Assembly (NCBI GenBank): GCA_963646285.1
Contig: CAVIWF010000048.1
Span: 1 to 18,743 of the forward strand
Reading direction: 5' to 3'
Length of the DNA stretch: 18,743 bases
From: CAKUFA01 sp963646285
GTDB lineage: Bacteria; Bacillota; Clostridia; Christensenellales; Aristaeellaceae
Positions within the stretch are counted from its first letter, which is position 1; each line of letters starts with the position of its first letter. Shown in pieces: positions 1-6,323 of this stretch. The notes under the pieces were generated by a model, which saw only the letters and a list, made by a program, of their open reading frames with translations, searched no databases and was not told the origin of the DNA. The translations under genes and the position numbers were made by a program.

Positions 1-49
1 CCAGTGAGTGAGTGCAAAACTCGACAAAGTGGCGAAGCCACTTTGTCGA
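1..49 (+). repeat. 3' end of a dispersed hairpin repeat (truncated by window start)
   Basis: A perfect 13-bp inverted repeat (21-33 and 37-49, arms TCGACAAAGTGGC / GCCACTTTGTCGA) surrounds a three-base loop, GAA. The whole 49-base stretch aligns without gaps to the reverse complement of 5837-5885, with 38 of 49 bases identical by hand count. Position 25/45 is a C-G pair here and an A-T pair in the other copy, so the stem is kept while its sequence changes. The loop is GAA here and TTT there. Only the end of the element is visible; the rest lies upstream of the window. Confidence 0.8.
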
Positions 50-54
50 TGCCC

Positions 55-88
55 GGGGTCTCCTGGTTGCAGGAGGCTCCCCTTTTTT
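55..88 (+). terminator. Intrinsic terminator of an upstream gene
   Basis: A GC-rich stem (GGGGTCTCCTG at 55-65 against CAGGAGGCTCCCC at 70-82, with small bulges and a GTTG loop) is followed directly by six T residues at 83-88. It probably ends transcription coming from upstream of the window. Because it lies before the promoter at 141-169, it insulates the peptide-transport operon. Confidence 0.75.
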
Positions 89-140
89 GTGCAAAAGCGA
101 AAAACCTTCCGGATTTATCGAACTTTTATGTAAAATCCAC

Positions 141-169
141 TTGAAAAGTTCGTAAAGTTATTGTAAAAT
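141..169 (+). promoter_or_regulatory. Sigma-A type promoter of the peptide-transport operon
   Basis: TTGAAA (141-146) and TAAAAT (164-169) are separated by exactly 17 bases. Transcription should start near 176, giving a short leader before the ribosome-binding site AGAGAGGAAG (191-200) and the ATG at 210. No operator or riboswitch was recognised in this leader. Confidence 0.7.
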
Positions 170-209
170 CTCTCCCGGTTCCTATCAAACAGAGAGGAAG
201 AAACCCAAA

Positions 210-1763
210 ATGGCTAAGAAAATTATTTCTCTTCTCCTGGTGCTGGTCATGGCCATGAGCGTGACCCTGTCCGTTTCCTTTGCAGAGGATGAATACGCAG
301 ACATCATCAACATCGCTGATGATAACCAGAGCGCATCCTACGACCTGCACAAGGACACCTCCGTTAACGGCCGCAACATGCTCCGGGGCACGGTGATGGA
401 GCAGCTTGTGACCCTGAAGGCTGACGGCAGCATTGCACCGGAACTATGCGAAAGCTATGAAGTGAACGAGGACAATTCCGAGTTCACCTTTACCCTGCGA
501 AAGGGCGTGAAGTTCCACAACGGCAAGGAAATGACCGCCGAGGATGTGGTTGCTTCCCTGAACCGGTGGATCGACTGCTTCGCCACTGCCGCCTCCATGG
601 TGGGAGATGCCCGGTTTGAGGCTGCTGACACCTACACCGTGACCCTGAAGCTGGATCACTCCGCCATTATGCTGCTGGACATGCTGGCAGGCGCCGCTCA
701 GGCTGCTGTTATCTACCCCAGCGAGTCCATTGCGGCGGTGAACGCCGACACCGGCTATGTGCCTGCTGAGTACATCATCGGCACCGGACCCTACATGTTC
801 AAGGAATGGGTTGTGGATCAGTACGTGCTGCTGGAGCGGTTCGACGACTATGCCGCCTACGGCGATCCTGATCAGGATATTGACGGCCTGTGGGGCTACA
901 AGCACGCCTACACCAAGACCCTGAAGTACTGGATCGTGAAGGACGCCGCCACCCGCTTCAACGGCCTCATGTCCGGGGAATATGACTTCATCGTGAAGGC
1001 TACCGACGCTTATCTGGATACCCTGAAGTCCATGCCCGATATTACCTGCTACTCCATGCAGACCGGCATGATCAACCTGGTATGGAACAAGCACAGCACG
1101 GATAAGTACCTGCGCCTTGCCTTCCAGGCCCTTGCCAATGCGGACGACCTGAACACCGCCAACTACGGCTCCCTGTACGATAACGACCCCTGCTTCATGG
1201 AAAAGTCCCAGCCCGGCTGGTACACCACCGCCGGTGCAGAGTACTTCTGCCAGAACGATCCTGAAAAGGCCAAGGAACTGCTGGCACAGTCCACCTGGGA
1301 TGCATCCCAGCCTGTGCGCATCCTGGCTGCTTCCGGCGGCGGCGCAGAGGCCATGCTGGAGGTGCTCCGTCAGGAGGCTGCTTCCATCGGCATCACCCTG
1401 GAAATCACCGTAACCGACCGTACCACCATGACCTCCCTGCGGAACGATGAAACCCAGTACGATGCCTACTTCACCACCTTCTCTTCCGTGGCTGTTCCCT
1501 CTCTGCGGAACTTCCTGTCTGCCAACTATGCCGGCTGGTCCGATGATGAGCACCTGCAGGCCCTGATGCTGGAGATGACCACCGCTTCCACCAAGGAAGA
1601 GGCCTTCAAGACCTGGGAAGAGATCCAGTACTACTGCTACAGCGACTATTGCCCCATTCTGATGATGGGTCACTTCCATCAGGCTGCTGCATGCACCAAT
1701 CGGCTGACGGGCTACAATGTGTTCCTGACCACCAACTTCTGGAACGCCAAGCTGGCTAAATAA
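210..1763 (+). CDS. Peptide ABC transporter substrate-binding protein (SBP_bac_5 family, DppA/OppA-like)
   Basis: This is the extracellular receptor of a peptide/nickel-type ABC importer. It should bind peptides outside the membrane and pass them to the permeases encoded just downstream. Residues 1-25 form a signal peptide: KK, a hydrophobic stretch, then SFA before an acidic mature start. There is no lipobox cysteine, so signal peptidase I cleavage after Ala25 is predicted, not lipidation. The mature part follows the family pattern, with an early segment asking for an initial-state peptide site (RGTVMEQLVTL), the FTFTLRKGVKFHNGKEMTAEDV signature region around residues 90-112, and YIIGTGPYMFKEW further on. 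The length of 517 residues is normal. The ATG at 210 is preceded by a good ribosome-binding site. The substrate cannot be read from the sequence; dipeptide or oligopeptide is most likely from the family and operon. Confidence 0.92.
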   Translation: MAKKIISLLLVLVMAMSVTLSVSFAEDEYADIINIADDNQSASYDLHKDTSVNGRNMLRGTVMEQLVTLKADGSIAPELCESYEVNEDNSEFTFTLRKGVKFHNGKEMTAEDVVASLNRWIDCFATAASMVGDARFEAADTYTVTLKLDHSAIMLLDMLAGAAQAAVIYPSESIAAVNADTGYVPAEYIIGTGPYMFKEWVVDQYVLLERFDDYAAYGDPDQDIDGLWGYKHAYTKTLKYWIVKDAATRFNGLMSGEYDFIVKATDAYLDTLKSMPDITCYSMQTGMINLVWNKHSTDKYLRLAFQALANADDLNTANYGSLYDNDPCFMEKSQPGWYTTAGAEYFCQNDPEKAKELLAQSTWDASQPVRILAASGGGAEAMLEVLRQEAASIGITLEITVTDRTTMTSLRNDETQYDAYFTTFSSVAVPSLRNFLSANYAGWSDDEHLQALMLEMTTASTKEEAFKTWEEIQYYCYSDYCPILMMGHFHQAAACTNRLTGYNVFLTTNFWNAKLAK

Positions 1764-1796
1764 ACCATCCCCTGCAATCCCCAAAACGTTTTTCAT

Positions 1797-1828
1797 CATG
1801 TGGTCGGGCTTTCCAGCCCGGCCACATG
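1797..1828 (+). promoter_or_regulatory. Stable hairpin after the binding-protein gene (no T-run)
   Basis: A 14-bp stem (CATGTGGTCGGGCT / AGCCCGGCCACATG, one G-U wobble as RNA) with a TTCC loop begins 34 bases after the stop codon. It has no T-tract, so it is more likely an mRNA-stabilising 3' hairpin or processing site than a terminator. Such structures are well known between binding-protein and permease genes, where they keep the receptor message more abundant. That role is inferred here. Confidence 0.6.
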
Positions 1829-1850
1829 ACGCATGGTTCGTTGATGGTCT

Positions 1851-1887
1851 GAGGCAGCCGTCATCTCAGTACGGTTGCCTCTTTCTT
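1851..1887 (+). terminator. Partial intrinsic terminator inside the transport operon
   Basis: An 11-bp stem (GAGGCAGCCGT / ACGGTTGCCTC, one G-U pair) with a nine-base loop is followed by TTTCTT (1882-1887). It lies between the binding protein and the first permease, which have no second clear promoter between them. Read-through is therefore needed for the downstream genes, and the site would reduce their expression relative to the receptor. Confidence 0.6.
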
Positions 1888-1978
1888 GTGAGCTTGGAGG
1901 TGCCTTGGAGCTTACAGGAAAGGGGCAGCAAATCCGCCTCTTGCCCGGATGGATGCCCTATGCCGGAGGAGAAATGGT

Positions 1979-2929
1979 ATGAAGAAATATGTTGTGAAAC
2001 GATTGCTGTCCCTGATTCCCACGATTTTTATTGTGTCCGTGGTGATTTTTCTGCTGGTGCACCTGACCCCCGGTGACCCTGCTGCTGCCATGCTGGGGGA
2101 GGATGCCACAGCGGAGGAGATTGCCGCCCTGCACACCCAGCTGGGGCTGGATGATCCCCTGCTGGTGCAGTATATCCGCTGGGTGAACAACTGCCTGCAC
2201 CTGAACTTCGGCACATCCACCGCCGTGGTGGGCAAGGCGGTCAGCGAAATGATTGCCAGCCACTTTCAGCCCACCATCCTGCTGGCGGTGTATTCCCAGC
2301 TGATTACCATCCTCATTGCCATTCCCTGCGGCATGGTGGCGGCCAAGAAGCGGGGGTCTGCGGCGGACTATCTGGTGTCCGTGCTGTCCATGCTGGGCAT
2401 TTCCCTGCCCAGCTTCCTGATGGGTCTGGGCATGGTGCTGATCTTTGCCGTGGGGCTGCGAATCCTCCCGGCTGCCGGGTATAAGAATCCCTTTACCGAT
2501 GGGCTGCTGCCCTTCCTGCGGTACGCAACCCTGCCTGCCGTGTCCCTGGGCTTTATCCACGCCGGGTACATGATGCGCATGACCAAGGCCTCCATGCTGG
2601 AGGTACTGGGCAGTGACTACATTAAAATGGCACGAGCCAAGGGCGTGAGGGAATGGAAGATTGTGACCAAGCACACCTTCCGCAACGCTCTGCTGACGGT
2701 GATTACCGTGGTGGGCCAAGGCTTTATCAGCGCTCTGGCAGGGGCTGCCGTGGTGGAGCGGCTGTTCAACATCCCCGGCATGGGTTCCCTCATGGTGGAC
2801 TCCATTGAAAAGCGGGACTATCAGGTGATTCAGGCCATCACCCTGCTGATCGCCATGCTGAACGTCTTTATCAATTTGCTGATTGACCTGATTTACGGCC
2901 TGGCTGACCCCAGAATCCGCCTGGACTAA
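1979..2929 (+). CDS. dppB: Peptide ABC transporter permease, DppB-like
   Basis: First transmembrane subunit of the peptide importer. The N-terminus (MKKYVVKRLLSLIPTIFIVS) with one membrane helix, the following extracytoplasmic stretch and the C-terminal five-helix core match the DppB/OppB family (BPD_transp_1). The cytoplasmic EAA-type coupling loop is visible as DYIKMARAKGVREWKIVTKH near residues 206-225, and the typical ending ...LIYGLADPRIRLD is present. The ATG at 1979 is chosen over an in-frame ATG at 1949 because GGAGGAG at 1965-1971 lies seven bases before it and because the family N-terminus begins there. This gives 316 residues, normal for the family. The gene is followed 21 bases later by the partner permease. 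Assignment to peptide rather than nickel transport rests on family resemblance only. Confidence 0.93.
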   Translation: MKKYVVKRLLSLIPTIFIVSVVIFLLVHLTPGDPAAAMLGEDATAEEIAALHTQLGLDDPLLVQYIRWVNNCLHLNFGTSTAVVGKAVSEMIASHFQPTILLAVYSQLITILIAIPCGMVAAKKRGSAADYLVSVLSMLGISLPSFLMGLGMVLIFAVGLRILPAAGYKNPFTDGLLPFLRYATLPAVSLGFIHAGYMMRMTKASMLEVLGSDYIKMARAKGVREWKIVTKHTFRNALLTVITVVGQGFISALAGAAVVERLFNIPGMGSLMVDSIEKRDYQVIQAITLLIAMLNVFINLLIDLIYGLADPRIRLD

Positions 2930-2950
2930 AGCAGAGGAGGAAAACATCCC

Positions 2951-3862
2951 ATGAAATACACAACCGTTTCAGCGGAGGATCGTGCCTCCCTGCGGGAGAT
3001 GCGCAAAAAACTGATCCGGGAACAGCGCATGGTGTCCATCCATAAATTTTTCCGCAACAAGCTTTCCGTGGTGGGCATGGTGCTGGTGCTGCTGATGCTC
3101 ATCTGCGCCCTGTTTGCCCCCCTGATTACCGGGGCTATGGGGGTGGATCCCTACACGGCCGTGATGCAGGATCGGTTTCAGGCTCCTTCTGCCCGGCACC
3201 TGTTCGGCACGGATAACCTGGGGCGGGACATTTTCGCCCGGGTGCTGTACGGGGCGCAGATTTCCATGACCGTAGGCTTCTCCGTAGGCCTTCTTTCTGC
3301 CCTTATGGGCACGGCACTGGGACTGTACGCTTCCACCAGCAAGGTGCTGGATAACCTGCTTATGCGCCTGTGCGATGGCTTGAAGGCCATCCCCAACATT
3401 CTGCTGGCCATTACCCTTATGGCGGTGCTGGGGGCGAACATGAAAAACGTGATCATTTCTCTGACGGTGGTCAGCATCCCCGGCGTGGCACGCATTGCCC
3501 GCTCCCAGGCACTGCTGGCAAGGGAGCAGACCTATGTGGAGGCCATGACCGCCGTAGGCGCCGGCAAAACCCGCATCCTGTGGCGGCACATCCTGCCCAA
3601 TATCGTATCCCCCATCATTGTGCAGATGACCTTCACCTTTGCCACTGCCATTATTTCGGAAGCCTCCCTGAGCTTCCTGGGGGCAGGCATTCCATCCCCC
3701 TATCCCAGCTGGGGCGGTATGCTGAACGAGGCAAGAAGCTACGTGTACATGGGCTGGTGGATGATTGTGTTCCCGGCGGCCTTTACCGCCCTGTCCGTGC
3801 TGGGCTTCAACCTGTTTGGGGATGGTCTCCGGGACCTGATTGACCCCCTGTCCGGGCGCTGA
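2951..3862 (+). CDS. dppC: Peptide ABC transporter permease, DppC-like
   Basis: Second transmembrane subunit of the importer. It has a cytoplasmic N-terminal tail rich in charge, a first helix at about residues 37-60, then the DppC-type segment HLFGTDNLGRDIFARVLYGA, characteristic of this family. The coupling loop is near residues 195-215 (YVEAMTAVGAGKTRILWRHI). The following LPNIVSPIIVQ and SFLGAGIPSPYPSWGGML segments are also typical, as is the ending GDGLRDLIDPLSGR. At 303 residues it is of usual size. The ribosome-binding site AGAGGAGG ends at 2940, ten bases before the ATG. The stop codon sits beside the Shine-Dalgarno of the next gene, indicating coupled translation. Confidence 0.93.
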   Translation: MKYTTVSAEDRASLREMRKKLIREQRMVSIHKFFRNKLSVVGMVLVLLMLICALFAPLITGAMGVDPYTAVMQDRFQAPSARHLFGTDNLGRDIFARVLYGAQISMTVGFSVGLLSALMGTALGLYASTSKVLDNLLMRLCDGLKAIPNILLAITLMAVLGANMKNVIISLTVVSIPGVARIARSQALLAREQTYVEAMTAVGAGKTRILWRHILPNIVSPIIVQMTFTFATAIISEASLSFLGAGIPSPYPSWGGMLNEARSYVYMGWWMIVFPAAFTALSVLGFNLFGDGLRDLIDPLSGR

Positions 3863-3875
3863 GGAGGAAGGCAAC

Positions 3876-4874
3876 GTGAGCGAAAAAATACTGGAGGTAC
3901 GGGAGCTGGCCACCAGCTTCCATACGGATCGGGGCTGGCAGAAGGCCATTGACGGGGTTTCCTTCGATGTATACAAGGGGGAGATTCTGGGTCTGGTTGG
4001 GGAAAGCGGCTGCGGCAAAAGCGTGACGAGCCAGTCCGTCATGCGCCTGTATGATGAAAGGCATCTGGTGCGCTACGAAGGTCAGGTGGTGCTGGACGGC
4101 CAGTCCCTGATGGATCTGCCCTTCCGCAAGATGCAGGATATTCGGGGCTCCAAGGTGTCCATGATTTTTCAGGATGCCCTCAGTTCCCTGAACCCGGTGC
4201 TGACCATCTGTGACCAGATCAGCGAACCTTTGCGGATTCATCAGCACATGTCCAAAAAGGAAGCACGATTAAAGGCGCTGGAAATGCTGAAGCTGGTGGG
4301 CATTCCCGCCCCGGAAAAGCGGCTGGATCAGTACCCCCACGAGCTTTCCGGCGGTATGCGGCAGCGGATGATGATCGCCATTGCCCTGGCATGCCACCCC
4401 CAACTGCTGATTGCAGACGAGCCTACCACGGCACTGGATGTGACCATTCAGGCGCAGATCATGGAGCTGATTGTGCAGCTGAATCAACAGCTCCACATGG
4501 GGGTCATGCTGATTACCCACGACCTGGCGGTGGTGGCTCAAACCTGCTCCCGGGTGATTGTGATGTATCTGGGGCAGATTGTGGAGGAAGCGGATGTGCT
4601 GACCCTGTTTGATCATCCTCTCCACCCCTACACGGAAGGGCTGATGCGCTCCATCCCCCGGATGGAGGGGGATCGAACCCAGCCCCTGTACATGATTCCC
4701 GGCACCGTGCCCCTGCTGAGCCAGATTCCTTCCGGCTGCCGCTTCGCCCCCCGGTGCGCCTACGCCACGGACAAGTGCCGCCAGTCCATGCCGCCCCTTC
4801 AGCAGGTGGGAAATGGGCATAAAGTGCGGTGCTTCCGGGCATGCCCCTGCAGTGGAAAGGAGGAAGAACCATGA
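3876..4874 (+). CDS. dppD: Peptide ABC transporter ATP-binding protein, DppD/OppD-like
   Basis: First ATPase of the importer. Walker A is GESGCGKS at residues 42-49, the ABC signature is LSGGMRQRM, Walker B reads LLIADEPTTALD, and the switch histidine is in LITHDLAVV. The C-terminal oligopeptide-type extension (oligo_HPY) contains GCRFAPRCAYATDKC and a later Cys. Related DppD proteins have been reported to carry an iron-sulphur cluster at such cysteines, but this is not shown here. The GTG at 3876 is preferred over the in-frame ATG at 3840 because GAGGAGG (3861-3867) precedes it with normal spacing and the ATG lies inside dppC. The predicted protein has 332 residues. Its stop overlaps the start of the next gene in an ATGA. 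Confidence 0.92.
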   Translation: MSEKILEVRELATSFHTDRGWQKAIDGVSFDVYKGEILGLVGESGCGKSVTSQSVMRLYDERHLVRYEGQVVLDGQSLMDLPFRKMQDIRGSKVSMIFQDALSSLNPVLTICDQISEPLRIHQHMSKKEARLKALEMLKLVGIPAPEKRLDQYPHELSGGMRQRMMIAIALACHPQLLIADEPTTALDVTIQAQIMELIVQLNQQLHMGVMLITHDLAVVAQTCSRVIVMYLGQIVEEADVLTLFDHPLHPYTEGLMRSIPRMEGDRTQPLYMIPGTVPLLSQIPSGCRFAPRCAYATDKCRQSMPPLQQVGNGHKVRCFRACPCSGKEEEP

Positions 4875-5833
4875 GCCAAGGCGATGTGATCCTTCAGGCA
4901 GAAGACCTCCGTACCTATTTCCCTGTGAAAGGGGGACTGGGGGGCAAAACCAAAGAAGTGAAGGCAGTGGACGGGGTCAGCCTGTCCCTGAGGGCAGGGG
5001 AAACCTACGGCCTGGTAGGGGAAAGCGGCTGCGGCAAAAGCACCCTGGGCAGAACCCTGATCCGCCTGCTGGAGCCAACCGGGGGCAAAATCACCCTCTT
5101 CGGGCAGGACATTACCCACCTGAACAGCAAGCAGATGCTGCCCTTCCGCCGGGATGTGCAGATGGTCTTTCAGGACCCCTACACTTCCCTGAACCCCCGG
5201 CAGCGGGTGGGGGATATGCTGATGGAGGTGCTGGCCATCCATCACATGGGCAACGCTAACGAGCGCATGGCCAAGGCCCTGAACATCATGGAGCAGGTGG
5301 GACTGAGGCCGGAGCACTTCTATCGCTATCCCCACGAGTTTTCTGGTGGACAACGGCAGCGGATCGGCCTTGCAAGGGCGCTGATCCTTGACCCCAAGGT
5401 GGTGGTGTGCGATGAGCCTGTGTCCGCCCTGGACGTGTCCATCCAGTCCCAGATTATCAACCTGCTGAAGGACTTGCAGCGGCAGCGGGGGCTGACCTAC
5501 CTGTTCGTGGCTCATGACATGAGTGTGATCCGCTACATTTCCGACCGGGTGGGGGTCATGTACCTGGGGCACCTGGTGGAGGAAGGGGAAACGGACGAGG
5601 TGTTCGAGCATCCCCTGCATCCTTATACGAAAACCCTGATGTCCGCCGTGCCTTCCATTGATCCCCGGGATCAGCATCAGCGGGTGCTGCTGGAAGGGGA
5701 TCCGCCGTCCCCCATGGATCCGCCCAGCGGCTGCGTGTTCCACACTCGCTGCCCCTATGCCAGGGAGGGCTGCAAGACCGCCATGTGCGCTTTGAAGGAA
5801 GTGCGGCCGGGGCATTTCTCGGCATGCGAGTGA
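4871..5833 (+). CDS. dppF: Peptide ABC transporter ATP-binding protein, DppF/OppF-like
   Basis: Second ATPase, pairing with the preceding one. Walker A is GESGCGKST at residues 50-58, followed by the Q-loop MVFQDPYTSLNPR, the signature FSGGQRQRIGLARAL, Walker B VVVCDEPVSALD and the switch region VAHDMSVIRYISDRV. The C-terminal extension carries GCVFHTRCPYAREGC plus further cysteines, as in its partner. The ATG at 4871 overlaps the dppD stop (ATGA) and has AAGGAGG at 4857-4863; an in-frame ATG at 4829 lies inside dppD and is rejected. It is 320 residues long, normal for the family. It is the last gene of the operon; no classical terminator follows, only the hairpin repeat that begins four bases after the stop codon. 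Confidence 0.92.
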   Translation: MSQGDVILQAEDLRTYFPVKGGLGGKTKEVKAVDGVSLSLRAGETYGLVGESGCGKSTLGRTLIRLLEPTGGKITLFGQDITHLNSKQMLPFRRDVQMVFQDPYTSLNPRQRVGDMLMEVLAIHHMGNANERMAKALNIMEQVGLRPEHFYRYPHEFSGGQRQRIGLARALILDPKVVVCDEPVSALDVSIQSQIINLLKDLQRQRGLTYLFVAHDMSVIRYISDRVGVMYLGHLVEEGETDEVFEHPLHPYTKTLMSAVPSIDPRDQHQRVLLEGDPPSPMDPPSGCVFHTRCPYAREGCKTAMCALKEVRPGHFSACE

Positions 5834-5836
5834 GAT

Positions 5837-6197
5837 TCGAAAAAGCGGCAAAGCCACTTTTTCGAGTAGTGTACTCGGTCACTGGTCGAAGGGGTTGCGA
5901 ATTCTTGATCCCTTCGGTGTTCACTTACAAGCAGCTGACTTCTCAAGATAGGTTTTGCAGAGGGCTTTCCGGTCGCCCCCTGCACCCCTTCGGGCACTCC
6001 TTTTTTGCAGGAATTCAGCCGCTCGTTTCGGTTGATGCGTTCGCAGCTGCTATACACGCCACTGGCGTGTAGCCGCTCACTTACCCCTGCACCCCTTCGG
6101 GCATCCATCTTTTCGACACCTTTTGAGAGGCAAACAGCTTTTAGATGGTTTTCGGGAGGGTGCGGGAGGGGCTTTTGATTCAAAAGCCGCCTCCCGC
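5837..6197 (-). repeat. Multi-hairpin dispersed intergenic repeat, minus-strand copy
   Basis: This fills most of the 490-base gap between dppF and guaB. Read on the minus strand it holds, in order: a hairpin with arms GCGGGAGG..GGCTTTTG, one bulged base and a three-base loop (6197-6162); block GGTAAGTGAGCGG (6085-6073); a two-part hairpin with an AGT loop (6076-6043); block TCAACCGAAACGAGC (6035-6021); a longer stem CGAAGGG/CCCTTCG (5916-5887); GAGTA-CAC-TACTC (5876-5864); and a 13-bp stem with a TTT loop (5865-5837). The 19-base string CCCTGCACCCCTTCGGGCA also occurs twice on the plus strand (about 5978-5996 and 6085-6103). Two blocks match 18599-18743 and the end matches 1-49. No transposase or promoter for it was found; the outer limits are uncertain. 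Confidence 0.75.
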
Positions 6198-6227
6198 AAA
6201 TCCTTCGTAAAAATCCCGTTTTCCCGG

Positions 6228-6256
6228 TTGACTTCTTTTTCCGATTGCGGTAAGAT
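6228..6256 (+). promoter_or_regulatory. Sigma-A type promoter of guaB
   Basis: TTGACT (6228-6233) and TAAGAT (6251-6256) are separated by 17 bases. The expected start near 6263 gives a leader of about 60 bases with only a small possible hairpin (GCGGGC-GAAG-GCTCGC, about 6278-6293). This is too short for a purine riboswitch aptamer, and none of the conserved purine riboswitch features was recognised. Confidence 0.7.
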
Positions 6257-6323
6257 AAATCAATTTCAATCCGGCTTGCGGGCGAAGGCTCGCTTTCCGT
6301 AGGTAAATGGAGGAGGTATCGCT

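Noticed and set aside
5834..5865. Intrinsic terminator of the peptide-transport operon
   Set aside because: The 13-bp hairpin begins just after the dppF stop but has no T-tract after it on the plus strand, and it belongs to the repeat family. It might reduce read-through, but this cannot be claimed as a canonical terminator.
5755..6183. Minus-strand open frame of 142 codons covering the repeat between dppF and guaB
   Set aside because: It overlaps the end of dppF and is made almost entirely of hairpin repeat sequence, with no ribosome-binding site and no recognisable domain. It is likely the kind of frame that gets annotated as a spurious hypothetical protein wherever the repeat occurs.
5837..6197. 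Insertion sequence or attachment site
   Set aside because: No transposase or integrase frame, no terminal inverted repeats bounding the whole element, and no target duplication could be seen at the ends I can define.
6257..6323. Purine riboswitch before guaB
   Set aside because: The predicted leader is only about 60 bases, and no three-way-junction aptamer or terminator/antiterminator pair is visible.
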